Below are positions 1-10,223 of a DNA stretch of 38,533 nucleotides, piece by piece; the first letter of the stretch is position 1, and each line of letters opens with the position of its first letter. The position numbers and the translations under genes are program-made. The DNA comes from Rhodovibrionaceae bacterium (lineage in GTDB: Bacteria > Pseudomonadota > Alphaproteobacteria > Kiloniellales > DSM-21159). A model generated the notes under the pieces. The model made no database searches. It was not told the origin of the DNA and saw only the letters and a list, made by a program, of their open reading frames with translations. The stretch spans positions 1 to 38,533 of the forward strand of contig JANQPZ010000114.1 in assembly GCA_028285215.1 (NCBI GenBank). Reading direction: 5' to 3'.

Positions 1-64
1 GCGACACGACATAGCGGCCGATGAAGCCGGAGCCGCCGAAAATGGTCACCGTCTGGCCTGCCAT
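1..64 (-). CDS. NAD(P)-binding epimerase-like protein, complex I NDUFA9 type (5' end only)
   Basis: Only the first 21 codons lie in the window; the gene runs off the left edge. The start ATG is at 64-62, preceded on the minus strand by a GGGGGA ribosome-binding site about 11 bases upstream. The N-terminus MAGQTVTIFGGSGFIGRYVV contains the Rossmann dinucleotide motif GGSGFIG (GxxGxxG) of the extended short-chain dehydrogenase family. Assignment to the complex I NDUFA9 subunit family is an inference from the fold and from its place next to the rnd-lpt block. With so little sequence it could equally be another NAD-dependent epimerase. Confidence 0.6.
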   Translation of the reverse strand, partial: MAGQTVTIFGGSGFIGRYVVS

Positions 65-160
65 CGTCTGACTCTTCCCCCTACGCCTCACGCCTCGGAT
101 CGCTATCGGTCACAGATACACTTTTTTGCGACGGCGCCTCATAGCACCACGGCGCGTCCG

Positions 161-188
161 TTGACAGCCCGCAACCACCCTATATCTT
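161..188 (+). promoter_or_regulatory. Candidate sigma-70 promoter for rnd
   Basis: A perfect -35 hexamer TTGACA (161-166) is followed after 16 bases by TATCTT (183-188). It lies about 90 bases upstream of the ribonuclease D start. The prediction is by eye only. Confidence 0.45.
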
Positions 189-278
189 CGCGGCATCTCT
201 CCTCGGCAAGCTGCCGCGCTGTCGTAATCGCAGCGCCCACAGCCCGGCGCACCGCCCCGACCTTGCGGAAACTCTTCG

Positions 279-896
279 ATGACGCAAATCACCCTTCACC
301 ACGGCGACCTGCCCAACGATCTCGACCTCGGGCCGACCGTCGCCGTCGATACCGAGACGATGGGTCTGCGCGTTCCGCGGGACCGACTTTGCCTCGTCCA
401 GCTCTCGTCCGGCGACGGCACGGCCCATCTGGTACAGCTGAACGACGGTCGCTACGCCGCCCCCAATCTCACAGGTTTGCTGGCCGACCCGCAGGTCCTG
501 AAGCTGTTCCATTTCGCACGCTTCGATCTCGCAGTCCTGAAGCATTGGCTGGGCGTCGACTGCCAGCCGGTCTACTGCACCAAGATCGCCAGCAAGCTGG
601 TGCGCACCTTCACCGACCGGCACGGTCTGAAAGACCTCTGTCAGGAGATGCTGGGCGTTTCTCTGTCCAAGCAACAACAGTCGAGCGACTGGGGTGCGGC
701 GGAGCTCACACAGCAGCAACAAGCCTACGCCGCCTCCGACGTCCTGCACCTGCATCGGCTCAAACAGGCGCTCGACGGCATGCTGGCGCGCGAAGGTCGG
801 ATCGCCTATGCCCAGGCTTGCTTCACGTTCCTGCCGACCCGCGCCGCACTGGATCTTGCCGGCTGGGACGAGGTGGACATCTTCGCACACTCTTGA
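279..896 (+). CDS. rnd: Ribonuclease D, short form
   Basis: A 205-residue DEDDy-type 3'-5' exoribonuclease, in a family that trims tRNA and other stable RNA 3' ends in the cytoplasm. The catalytic acids are visible: D24 and E26 in VDTETMGL, D82 in FHFARFDL, and Y149/D153 in YAASD. E. coli RNase D is about 375 residues and carries two C-terminal HRDC domains. This protein stops right after the exonuclease core, as many alphaproteobacterial orthologues do. The ATG at 279 is preceded by GCGGAA about 8 bases upstream. It is the first gene of the rightward block, with 178 bases before lptC, so it may be transcribed separately from lptC. Confidence 0.9.
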   Translation: MTQITLHHGDLPNDLDLGPTVAVDTETMGLRVPRDRLCLVQLSSGDGTAHLVQLNDGRYAAPNLTGLLADPQVLKLFHFARFDLAVLKHWLGVDCQPVYCTKIASKLVRTFTDRHGLKDLCQEMLGVSLSKQQQSSDWGAAELTQQQQAYAASDVLHLHRLKQALDGMLAREGRIAYAQACFTFLPTRAALDLAGWDEVDIFAHS

Positions 897-1074
897 GACC
901 GAACCGATTGCCCCGCCCCTTTTCGGACAGCCGCCGGAGGGCGATTTTCGCGGAGGCTGCCGGGGAGCGGATTTGCGCAGCCTGGAGAGGAAACGCAACG
1001 TAAAGGAGCGGGGAAAGCGGCGGAGCAGCCGGTTTAACTGGCGCCAGCCACGGTCGACAGCGTAAACACGTACC

Positions 1075-1824
1075 ATGACCATGGCGCAAAGCAGCCCTGA
1101 GCGAACTGGTGTGATGGCAGCCGATCGCCCCCGGCGCAAGCCTGGCGGTACGGCCCCGCCACGGCTGTCGGGCCGCAGTGCCTACAGCGTCTTCGTCAGC
1201 ACCATGAAGGTTCTGCTTCCGGCGGTAGCGGTGGGACTGGTGCTGTTGATTGCGATCTGGCCGCAGATCGAGACAAGCAGTGGCTTCCGGCTGGACGCTG
1301 TTGAGCACCTCAGCGATGCACCGATCCCGGAGGAAGCCACCATGATCAACCCCCGCTACGAGGGGATCGACGAAAACCGACGGCCGTTCATGATCACCGC
1401 CGACGTCGCCCGCCAGCTTCAGCCCAACGATCGCGAAACGATCGATATGCAGAGTCCTGCCGCGGATCTCTTCGACGATGCCGGCAAGTGGCTGGCGATC
1501 ACGGCCGACAACGGCGTCTATCGACGGGATCAGGAAGTGCTGTTGCTGGACGGCAACGTCAATATCTTCCATGACGACGGCTACGAACTGCAAACGGAGC
1601 AGGCGGTCGTCGATCTGGCAACGGATCTGGCAACCAGCAGCACACCAACTTTCGGCCAGGGCAGCTTCGGTACGATTACGTCCGAGGGCCTGAGAGTTGA
1701 GGAGCGCGGTGCAAGGGTCTTCTTTACGGGGCGGGCGCACATGGTGCTTTATCCGACGGAGGAGCCGGCGGAAGACCAGGGGTTGGAGCCAACAGGCGTG
1801 CCTCAGCAAGAGGCCACGCCGTGA
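1075..1824 (+). CDS. lptC: LPS export protein LptC
   Basis: A 249-residue bitopic inner-membrane protein of the Lpt machinery, which passes lipopolysaccharide from the LptBFG ABC transporter to periplasmic LptA. A basic cytoplasmic N-terminus (RPRRKPGG) precedes one hydrophobic helix around residues 44-62 (VLLPAVAVGLVLLIAI). A periplasmic beta-rich domain follows, with the family pattern of MINPRYEGIDENRRPFMITAD around 95-115. The start is uncertain: ATG codons at 1075, 1081 and 1114 are all in frame and none has a strong Shine-Dalgarno sequence. The last is just ahead of the basic segment and is plausible. The stop overlaps the lptA start by four bases (GTGA), indicating translational coupling. 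Confidence 0.9.
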   Translation: MTMAQSSPERTGVMAADRPRRKPGGTAPPRLSGRSAYSVFVSTMKVLLPAVAVGLVLLIAIWPQIETSSGFRLDAVEHLSDAPIPEEATMINPRYEGIDENRRPFMITADVARQLQPNDRETIDMQSPAADLFDDAGKWLAITADNGVYRRDQEVLLLDGNVNIFHDDGYELQTEQAVVDLATDLATSSTPTFGQGSFGTITSEGLRVEERGARVFFTGRAHMVLYPTEEPAEDQGLEPTGVPQQEATP

Positions 1825-2774
1825 AACCGGTCGCGGTCCTGGCCGCTGTGCTGATCGCCGCAGCCCAGCCGCTCGGCGCCTGGGCTCAGAGCTTTGGCGG
1901 TCTGGCCACCGGAAGCGGCGAACCCTTGGAGATCTTCGCCGATCAGGGCATCGAGTGGCTGCGCTCCGAAAGGAAGTACGTCGCCCGCGGCAATGCCCTG
2001 GCGCGCCAGGGCGACACGCAGATCGCTGCCGACGTGTTGACCGCCTTCTATCGCGATAGCGATCGACAAACGTCGGACGAAGCCTCGGTGCAAGGCGGAG
2101 GCGGCGATATCTACCGCATCGTTGCCGAAGGCAACGTGGTGATCACCTCTCCGGATCAGACGGCCTACGCCGATCTCGGCGTTTACTTCGTCGATCAGCA
2201 AGTCGCCGTGTTGCGCGGCGACAACCTGCGGCTCGAGACGGCCGAGGAGGTGGTCACGGCGCGCGACAGCCTGGAATACTGGGAGAACTTCGAAGGGACA
2301 CCGGTGGCGGTGGCGCGCGGCGACGCGGCCGTCACGACCGACGAACGGCGGCTCGAGGCCGACGAACTGGTCGCTACCCTGCGGCCGAACCCTGCCGGCC
2401 AGAACGAGATCGTACAGATCGACGCTCTTGGCGATGTGGAGATTTCAAGCCCCCAGGAATACGCCCGTGGTGACCGAGGGATCTACTATGTTAAGGAAGA
2501 ACTCGCGATACTGGCCGGCCGGGTGCGGATCACGCAGGGAGAAACGCAGCTGAACGGGCAGCGGGCGGAGGTAGACTTGGCAAGTGGCGTCAGCCGTCTG
2601 CTCCCGACAGAAGGAGGGCGGGTGAGTGGGCTGCTTTCTCCGCGCGCCCCGAGCGACTCGTCGTTGCCCGTGCAGTCGGAAGGCCAAGATGCAGAGGCTG
2701 AAACGGCCCCGGCAGTGCCCCCCGAGGCGCCCTCCGGGGCGCAGCCGCTCGAGAGCGAGGACGAAGCCCAGTGA
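1821..2774 (+). CDS. lptA: LPS transport periplasmic protein LptA (OstA family), enlarged
   Basis: A 317-residue secreted protein with a signal peptide at about 1-23 (hydrophobic core [12 protein letters not shown], cleavage near GAWAQS). LptA forms the periplasmic bridge that carries LPS between LptC and LptD. The usual length is about 180-220 residues; this one is longer because the OstA beta-jellyroll pattern occurs twice. One copy spans roughly 45-155 and the second roughly 165-290. They share ARGxA...ADxL, a GxVxIxSPxxxAxxDxGxYxV segment and AxLxG. The C-terminal 30 residues are acidic, Pro/Ala-rich and probably disordered. The GTG start at 1821 overlaps the lptC stop, and the stop overlaps the lptB start, again as GTGA. 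Confidence 0.9.
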   Translation: MKPVAVLAAVLIAAAQPLGAWAQSFGGLATGSGEPLEIFADQGIEWLRSERKYVARGNALARQGDTQIAADVLTAFYRDSDRQTSDEASVQGGGGDIYRIVAEGNVVITSPDQTAYADLGVYFVDQQVAVLRGDNLRLETAEEVVTARDSLEYWENFEGTPVAVARGDAAVTTDERRLEADELVATLRPNPAGQNEIVQIDALGDVEISSPQEYARGDRGIYYVKEELAILAGRVRITQGETQLNGQRAEVDLASGVSRLLPTEGGRVSGLLSPRAPSDSSLPVQSEGQDAEAETAPAVPPEAPSGAQPLESEDEAQ

Positions 2775-3589
2775 CCGAGCCGTTGGACCCCAGACAGGAG
2801 ACGCCGCCCGAGGCGGCATCGGAGTCGGGCCTGAGTGCCGGCTGGACGCCGAAGCTCGTTGCGGACAATCGCGGGCTGGCGGCCGTCTCGGTCGGGAAAT
2901 CCTTTAAGAAGAGGCCGGTCCTACGGGACGTCACCGTGGCCGTGGAACGGGGCGAGGCCGTCGGCCTGCTGGGGCCCAACGGTGCCGGCAAGACCACCTG
3001 TTTCTACATCGTGATGGGTCTGCTGCAGCCTGACACTGGCTACGTCATGCTGGATGGCCACGACATCACCGACCTGCCGATGTACCGACGCGCACGCCTG
3101 GGCATCGGCTACCTGCCTCAAGAGGCCTCGATCTTTCGTGGTCTAAGCGTCGAGCAGAACATTCGCGGTGTGCTGGAAGCGGTCGAACCCAAGAAAGAGC
3201 GGCGCGAGCAGCGCTTGGAAGAACTCCTGAACGAGTTTGGCATCGGCCACCTGCGCCGCGCCCCGGCCACCGCGCTCTCGGGTGGCGAGCGGCGACGCTG
3301 CGAGATCGCGCGCGCCCTTGCCAGCCAGCCCAACTTCATTCTGCTCGACGAACCGCTGGCCGGCATCGATCCGATCGCCGTCAACGATATCCGCGAGTTG
3401 GTCAGCCACCTGCGCGACCGCGGGATCGGCGTTCTGATCACCGACCACAACGTCCGCGAAACCCTGGAAATCGTCGATCGCGCCTACATCATCCACGATG
3501 GCCGCGTGCTGATGGAGGGCTTGCCGGAGGAGATCGTGGCGCACCAGGACGTCCGTCGAGTTTACCTAGGCGAAAGGTTTAGTTTGTAA
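2771..3589 (+). CDS. lptB: LPS export ABC transporter ATP-binding protein LptB
   Basis: A 272-residue cytoplasmic ATPase that powers LPS extraction by the LptFG permease. Walker A GPNGAGKT is at 68-75, the signature is LSGGERRR, Walker B is [12 protein letters not shown], and the H-loop is [10 protein letters not shown]. All are close to the LptB consensus. The GTG start at 2771 overlaps the lptA stop. The N-terminus has about 35 extra residues rich in Glu and Pro ahead of the core, which begins near [12 protein letters not shown] later start is possible, but no better-placed start codon stands out. rpoN begins 10 bases downstream, the conserved proteobacterial order. lptF and lptG are not in this window. 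Confidence 0.95.
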   Translation: MTEPLDPRQETPPEAASESGLSAGWTPKLVADNRGLAAVSVGKSFKKRPVLRDVTVAVERGEAVGLLGPNGAGKTTCFYIVMGLLQPDTGYVMLDGHDITDLPMYRRARLGIGYLPQEASIFRGLSVEQNIRGVLEAVEPKKERREQRLEELLNEFGIGHLRRAPATALSGGERRRCEIARALASQPNFILLDEPLAGIDPIAVNDIRELVSHLRDRGIGVLITDHNVRETLEIVDRAYIIHDGRVLMEGLPEEIVAHQDVRRVYLGERFSL

Positions 3590-3599
3590 CGCTTTTTGT

Positions 3600-5126
3600 A
3601 TGTCCGTCAGCCAGCGCCTCGAGGTCCGCCAGAGCCAGTCTCTGGTGATGACACCGCAACTGCAGCAAGCCATCAAGCTGCTGCAGTTGTCGAACCTCGA
3701 ACTGTCGGACTACGTGGCCAGCGAGATCGAGCAAAACCCATTGCTGACCGCTGATGAGCGCGGCCCCTCGAGAGAAGAAGGCGACTGGCGCGAACGCTCC
3801 GCACCTGACCAGGCCGACCGCCCGGCCAGTCCCTCCGCAGAAGCCCCTGACAGCGCGGCCTCGGCCACCAGTGACGTTCTGCCCGGCGAGCGCGACGCGC
3901 CGCTGGACGCCGAAGTTGCCTACGACGATCTCGGCCCGGCCGATGGCGCACCAGGCCCGGCGAGCGACCTGCCCGCTCTTGCCCAATCGCGCGGAACCGA
4001 CTCGGGCGACTTCCAGGACTTCGAACAGCGGCTTGGACAGGCCCAGAGCCTGAGGGATCAACTGGTCGAACAGCTTCACCTGAGCCTTGCCAGCGGCGGC
4101 GACCGCTTGATCGGGCTCTATCTGATCGACTGCCTGACGGAGACCGGCTACCTGGGCGTATCGCTGGAAGAAGCGGCAGAACAGCTCGGCGTCGCCGTGG
4201 CCGAGGTAGAGCGCGTGCTGCAGGTGCTGCAAAGCTTCGAACCGACCGGGATTTTCGCGAGAACGCTTCAAGAATGTCTCGCCTTGCAGCTCGCCGAGCG
4301 CAATCGGCTGGACCCGCTGATGGCCGGCCTTCTGGAGCACTTGGACCTGATTGCGGCGGGCGATCACGCCCGACTGCGCAAACTCCTCGGCTGCGATGCG
4401 GAGGACTTCGCGGACATGCTGGCGGAACTCCGCAGCCTGGACCCCCGGCCCGGCAGCGGCCTGGACGAGGGACCGGCGGAGGCGGTGGTGCCCGATGTCC
4501 TGATGCGGTTGCTGCCGAACGGCGGCTGGTCGCTGGAGCTGAACCCGGACACGCTGCCGCGCGTTCTGGTGGACCGCACCTATTACACCCGAGTCGCCGG
4601 CGCCTGTCGGCGCAAGGAGGACAAGGAGTATCTCTCCGAACAGCTCCAGTCCGCCAACTGGCTGGTCAAGGCGCTGCACCAGCGCGCCACCACCATCATC
4701 AAGGTTTCTGCGGAACTCGTGCGTCAGCAGGAAGGCTTCTTTCGCCACGGCATCAGTCACCTGAAGCCGTTGATCTTGCGAGATGTCGCCGAGGCGATCG
4801 AGCTGCACGAATCGACTGTCAGCCGAGTCACGGCAAACAAGTTCATCGCAACCCCACGCGGCACCTTCGAACTGAAATACTTCTTCACGACAGGCGTCTC
4901 GGGGGCGAACGGGACCGAAATCTCCGCCGAGTCGGTGCGCCACCGGATCCGCGCGATGATTGACGGCGAATCGCCGCAAAAAGTGCTTTCGGACGATACG
5001 ATCGTCGACCGCCTGCGTGGCGAGGGCATCGACATAGCCCGCCGCACGGTTGCCAAATACCGGGAATCCATGCGCATTCCGTCGTCCGTACAGCGCCGTC
5101 GGCAAAAGGCCCTGGTAGTCTCGTAG
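3600..5126 (+). CDS. rpoN: RNA polymerase sigma-54 factor RpoN
   Basis: A 508-residue alternative sigma factor that directs RNA polymerase to -24/-12 promoters and needs AAA+ enhancer-binding activators. Region I is clear at the N-terminus (SQRLEVRQSQSLVMTPQLQQ), which supports the ATG at 3600 despite a weak ribosome-binding site. Region II (about 50-150) is acidic and variable. The core-binding and HTH domains follow, with STVSRVTANKF. The RpoN box ARRTVAKYRE is at 480-489. The gene is 10 bases after lptB and is probably co-transcribed with it. The downstream hpf has its own candidate promoter. Confidence 0.97.
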   Translation: MSVSQRLEVRQSQSLVMTPQLQQAIKLLQLSNLELSDYVASEIEQNPLLTADERGPSREEGDWRERSAPDQADRPASPSAEAPDSAASATSDVLPGERDAPLDAEVAYDDLGPADGAPGPASDLPALAQSRGTDSGDFQDFEQRLGQAQSLRDQLVEQLHLSLASGGDRLIGLYLIDCLTETGYLGVSLEEAAEQLGVAVAEVERVLQVLQSFEPTGIFARTLQECLALQLAERNRLDPLMAGLLEHLDLIAAGDHARLRKLLGCDAEDFADMLAELRSLDPRPGSGLDEGPAEAVVPDVLMRLLPNGGWSLELNPDTLPRVLVDRTYYTRVAGACRRKEDKEYLSEQLQSANWLVKALHQRATTIIKVSAELVRQQEGFFRHGISHLKPLILRDVAEAIELHESTVSRVTANKFIATPRGTFELKYFFTTGVSGANGTEISAESVRHRIRAMIDGESPQKVLSDDTIVDRLRGEGIDIARRTVAKYRESMRIPSSVQRRRQKALVVS

Positions 5127-5205
5127 AATAGAGCGCTTGCAGCCTCGCGTTCACGCCCCGATATACCCCGTTACGGGAAAGGGGTACGGCACTTGCCCAG
5201 TTCTA

Positions 5206-5234
5206 TTGACGCCCGTTTGGGCCGTCATTATGGT
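5206..5234 (+). promoter_or_regulatory. Candidate sigma-70 promoter for hpf-ptsN
   Basis: TTGACG (5206-5211) and TATGGT (5229-5234) are separated by 17 bases, about 105 bases upstream of the hpf ATG. It lies in the 212-base gap after rpoN. It would allow hpf and ptsN to be expressed independently of the lptB-rpoN transcript. Confidence 0.5.
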
Positions 5235-5338
5235 CCGCGCTCTCTTGGGGGGCGGGTGGTGTTTTCGGCCGTTCAGGGAGTGTCGGCCGGTGGTGAGCCT
5301 TCTGACAATGGCGACATAGGTGTTCGGTGGACCGCGAG

Positions 5339-5926
5339 ATGAATCTGTCGGTCAAGGGTCGGCAGCTTGACCTCGGCGAGGCTTTGCGAGAGCACGTGGC
5401 TGCAAAACTCGACGGCGTGTTCGGGAAGTATTTCGGCGATGCCATCGAGGTGGTCGTGACGCTGTCGCGCGAGGGTCACCTGTACCGCAGTCTCGTCCAG
5501 GCACACGTCGGGCGCGGCATCCAGGTGCAGGCAAGCGCCGACGCAGGCGAGATCTACGCAGCCTTCGACGCCTCTGCGGATCGCCTTGCGAAGCGCTTGC
5601 GCCGCTACAAGCGCCGCCTGCGCGACCACCATAAGGGAACGCCCCAGCTTGCGGGGATGCCCGCATTACAGTACGTGCTGGCGGCCCCGGGCGATGAAGA
5701 GGAAGAAGAGGCGTCCGGCGACGAGGAGGCCGCTCCGCCGATTATCGCCGAGATGGAAGGCGAGGTGCCGGAACTGACGGTGAGCGAAGCGCTGATGCGT
5801 CTCGATCTGTCGGACGAGCCGGCGCTGATGTTCCGCAACCGGGCCCATGGCGGGCTCAACATGATCTACCGCCGGCGTGACGGAAACGTCGGTTGGGTCG
5901 ACCCGCGAGGCAACCGCGGCGCCTGA
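5339..5926 (+). CDS. hpf: Long-form ribosome hibernation promoting factor HPF
   Basis: A 195-residue cytoplasmic protein expected to bind the 30S subunit in stationary phase and promote 100S ribosome dimers. The N-terminal S30AE/YfiA domain spans about 1-105 (MNLSVKGRQLDLGEALREHV, then a basic KRLRRYKRRLRDHHKG end). An acidic linker (EEEEEASGDEEAA) follows. The C-terminal dimerisation domain of long HPFs ends in ALMFRNRAHGGLNMIYRRRD and GWVDP. ATG 5339 was chosen because it matches where family members begin and has GGTGG 8 bases upstream. An in-frame GTG at 5327 would add four residues. ptsN is 54 bases downstream, the usual rpoN-hpf-ptsN order. Confidence 0.93.
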   Translation: MNLSVKGRQLDLGEALREHVAAKLDGVFGKYFGDAIEVVVTLSREGHLYRSLVQAHVGRGIQVQASADAGEIYAAFDASADRLAKRLRRYKRRLRDHHKGTPQLAGMPALQYVLAAPGDEEEEEASGDEEAAPPIIAEMEGEVPELTVSEALMRLDLSDEPALMFRNRAHGGLNMIYRRRDGNVGWVDPRGNRGA

Positions 5927-5980
5927 AGCGCCGGTGGCCCGAGCGATGTCGGATCCGAATCGATCGAGGGTTGTCGAACG

Positions 5981-6445
5981 ATGAACTTGAGCGAATTGCT
6001 AACGCCCCAGGCCGTGATTGCGAGCCTGAAGGTCAACAGCAAGAAACAGGTGCTCCAGGAGCTCTCCAAGAAGGCGAGCGAACTGACGGGCCAGCCGGAA
6101 CGCGCGATTTTCGAAGTGCTGACCGAGCGGGAACGCTTGGGCACGACCGGGGTCGGCCACGGCATCGCGATTCCGCACGGCAAACTGGCAGCCCTGGACC
6201 GCCTCTACGGCGTCTTCGCACGGCTGGAAACGCCGGTCGACTTCGATGCGATCGACGAGCAACCGGTGGATCTGGTCTTTCTGCTGCTTGCACCTGAAAC
6301 CGCCGGTGCCGACCACCTGAAGGCCCTGGCCCGCGTCTCTCGCCTGCTGCGCGATCGCGCGAGTTGCGACAAGCTGCGCGGTACCGACTCGGCGGACGCC
6401 GTCTACGCCCTGCTCACCGAGTCCGCTGCAAGCCACGCGGCCTGA
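5981..6445 (+). CDS. ptsN: PTS IIA-like nitrogen regulatory protein (EIIA-Ntr)
   Basis: A 154-residue cytoplasmic EIIA-Ntr of the mannitol/fructose IIA fold. The phospho-acceptor is H66 in GHGIAIPHGK. The protein is the terminal acceptor of the PtsP-NPr phosphorelay and regulates potassium transport, nitrogen responses and related processes. No EIIB or EIIC domain is attached. The ATG at 5981 has a GAGGG site about 10 bases upstream. It is the last gene of the rightward block and converges with the M23 gene, leaving only 5 bases between the two stop codons. Confidence 0.95.
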   Translation: MNLSELLTPQAVIASLKVNSKKQVLQELSKKASELTGQPERAIFEVLTERERLGTTGVGHGIAIPHGKLAALDRLYGVFARLETPVDFDAIDEQPVDLVFLLLAPETAGADHLKALARVSRLLRDRASCDKLRGTDSADAVYALLTESAASHAA

Positions 6446-6450
6446 GGGCT

Positions 6451-7256
6451 CTACTGCCCTGCGGTCGGATTTGCGGCAAGCTGCGGGTCGATCCGCTCCT
6501 CGAACCAATTGATGCGCCAGTCCAGGTGAGCGCCCGTCGAGCGGCCGGTCGAGCCGACCGTGCCCAGACGCCCGCCCTGCGCCACCCGCTCGCCCAGCGT
6601 CACCTCCAGGCTCGCCATATGCAGGAAGGTCGAGCTGACACCGTGGCCATGGTCCAACACGATGGTTCCGCCGGTGTAGTACAGGTCCGGCGCGGCCAAT
6701 CGCACGATGCCGCCGGCCGGTGCGAGGACTGGCGTGCCTTCTGCGGCAGCGATATCGATCCCGTAGTGCGGCTGCCGCGGTTGGCCGTTGAGAACACGCT
6801 GGCTGCCGTAGATTCCCGTCACGATCCCCTCCACGGGTTGACGGAAGGGGCCGACGAAGTATGGCAGCGGCGTGTCGTAAGCACGGGCCTCGGCCACCAG
6901 GGCGGCGTCCTGCCTGATGCGCTCCCAAACTGCTTCCGGCGGCGACACCATGGTCTCCGGCAGGCCGTCGATCCGCTGGACCTCGTAGTCACGCTGGACC
7001 ACCGTCAGGCTCACTGTCTCTTGCCGGCCGTCCGGCCATGTGAGGCCAAGCGTTGCGCTCGGCGCCGCGTCGCGGCCGAAACCGACAACGAAGCGTCCTT
7101 CCGCATCGACCCTGACGGCGCGCCCGTCGAGCTGCACCTCGCCTCCGGGTTCGGTTCGACCATACAGCAGGCCGCCCTGGCTTGCGCTGCCGTTCAGCTC
7201 CACCGCAGCTGCAGGCCCGGCAACAAGCAGCAAGGCGATCGCGGCCCAGCGCACGA

Positions 7257-7260
<4 letters not shown>
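6451..7260 (-). CDS. Secreted M23 (LytM-like) peptidase family protein with altered metal site
   Basis: A 269-residue exported protein. The signal peptide is about 1-19 (AIALLLVAGPAAA). The N-terminal domain (about 20-135) is beta-rich and the C-terminal domain (about 136-260) is M23/LytM. In M23 peptidases zinc is held by HxxxD and by the second histidine of HxH. Here H165/D169 (HYGID), H214 (TFLHM) and H245 are present. The second residue of the HxH pair is Asp247 (GAHLDW), so the usual third ligand is replaced. The role is probably a peptidoglycan endopeptidase or amidase activator; hydrolase activity is uncertain. The GTG start at 7260 overlaps the xseA stop (GTGA) and has AAGGAG upstream, so it is translated with xseA. 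Confidence 0.85.
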
Positions 7261-8840
<1,580 letters not shown>

Positions 8841-8929
8841 AGTTGACGCCCATGCTACAGGAGCCGCCCGGCGCCGCAAAAGGCGCTAAGGCAGGGGTCA
8901 CACTCGAAGTCCGGGAGGCAAGGCGACGG

Positions 8930-10207
8930 ATGAAGGTTCTGGTGGTCGGTGGCGGCGGGCGGGAACACGCGCTCTGCTGGGCAATCGCAGGCTCGCCGTT
9001 GCTCGACAAGCTCTATTGCGCACCGGGCAACGCCGGTATCGCGGAGGTGGCCGACTGCGTCGACATCGCCGCCGACGATCTGGACGGACTGGAGGATTTC
9101 GCCAAACGGCAGGGCCTGGATCTGGTGGTGGTCGGTCCCGAGGCGCCCCTGGTGGCCGGACTGGTGAACAGGCTGGAGGCGGCCGGAATCCGCGCCTTCG
9201 GCCCGCGCAGCGAGGCGGCCGAGCTGGAGGGCTCCAAGGGCTTCATGAAGGACCTCTGCGCCCGCCACGGCATCCCGACCGCTGCCTATGCCCGCTTCGG
9301 CGATGCGGAGGCCGCCAAGGCCTATCTGCGGGACCGGGGCGCGCCGATCGTGGTCAAGGCCGACGGCCTGGCTGCCGGGAAAGGCGTGACGGTCGCCGGA
9401 ACCCTGGAAGAGGCCGAGGCGGCGGTGGAGGCCGCGCTCTCCCAGGGCGTCTTCGGAGCCGCCGGCGCGGAAGTGGTGATCGAAGAGCTGCTGGAGGGGG
9501 AAGAGGCGAGTTTCTTTGCCCTCTGCGACGGCGTCACCGCGCTGCCTCTGGCCAGTGCCCAGGACCACAAGCGTGCCTACGACGGCGACGAAGGCCCCAA
9601 CACCGGGGGCATGGGCGCTTACTCCCCGGCGCCGCTGGTGACGCCCGAGCTGGCCGAGCGAATCATGAGCGAGATCGTGCAGCCGACAGTGGCCGCCATG
9701 AAGGCCGAGGGCCGGCAGTACAAAGGCGTGCTCTATGCCGGGATCATGGTGGCCCCGGACGGCACGCCCAGGCTGCTGGAGTACAACGTGCGCTTCGGCG
9801 ATCCGGAGTGTCAGGTACTCATGCTGCGCCTGATGAGCGACCTGCTGCCGGCGCTGATCGCGACCTGCGACGGCCTGCTGCAGGCCTTCGACCTGCGCTG
9901 GTACGAGCGGACGGCCCTGACTGTCGTGCTGGCCGCAGAGGGCTACCCCGGGACCTACGACAAGGGGACCGAGATCCGCGGCCTGGAGGAACTCAAGGGC
10001 GATCCCGATCTGGAGGTTTTCCACGCCGGCACTCGGCGCGATGCCGCCGGCAGCCTGCGTGCCGTCGGCGGGCGGGTGCTCAACGTCACCGCCTTGGGCG
10101 ACGACGTGTCGGCAGCACGCGACAAGGCCTACGCCGCCGTCGACCGGATCGACTGGCCGGAGGGCTTCTGCCGCCGCGACATCGGCTGGCGGGCGCTGGA
10201 GCGGTGA
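8930..10207 (+). CDS. purD: Phosphoribosylamine-glycine ligase (GARS)
   Basis: A 425-residue cytoplasmic enzyme that joins 5-phosphoribosylamine and glycine using ATP, the second step of de novo purine synthesis. The N-terminal domain starts [15 protein letters not shown]. The ATP-grasp region contains [15 protein letters not shown], the [14 protein letters not shown] loop and the metal-binding [12 protein letters not shown]. The reading frame is open back to 8843, but the protein clearly begins at ATG 8930, with AAGG six bases upstream. It is a single gene, divergent from xseA. It uses glycine, the substrate sensed by the riboswitch further right, but there is no sign of shared control. Confidence 0.97.
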   Translation: MKVLVVGGGGREHALCWAIAGSPLLDKLYCAPGNAGIAEVADCVDIAADDLDGLEDFAKRQGLDLVVVGPEAPLVAGLVNRLEAAGIRAFGPRSEAAELEGSKGFMKDLCARHGIPTAAYARFGDAEAAKAYLRDRGAPIVVKADGLAAGKGVTVAGTLEEAEAAVEAALSQGVFGAAGAEVVIEELLEGEEASFFALCDGVTALPLASAQDHKRAYDGDEGPNTGGMGAYSPAPLVTPELAERIMSEIVQPTVAAMKAEGRQYKGVLYAGIMVAPDGTPRLLEYNVRFGDPECQVLMLRLMSDLLPALIATCDGLLQAFDLRWYERTALTVVLAAEGYPGTYDKGTEIRGLEELKGDPDLEVFHAGTRRDAAGSLRAVGGRVLNVTALGDDVSAARDKAYAAVDRIDWPEGFCRRDIGWRALER

Positions 10208-10223
10208 CGCGGCGAGCCCCCGA

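Noticed and set aside
3579-5105. 508-residue open frame antisense to rpoN
   Set aside because: It mirrors rpoN almost exactly, has no family features and is explained by GC-rich codon bias; rpoN is unmistakable on the plus strand.
5164-5186. Terminator after rpoN
   Set aside because: TACCCC/GGGGTA forms a 6-bp stem with a long loop and no T-run; it may be chance.
5187-5196. Possible sigma-54 promoter after rpoN
   Set aside because: A GGCAC and a TTGC are present, but GG and GC are only 5 bases apart instead of about 10, so the -24/-12 spacing fails.
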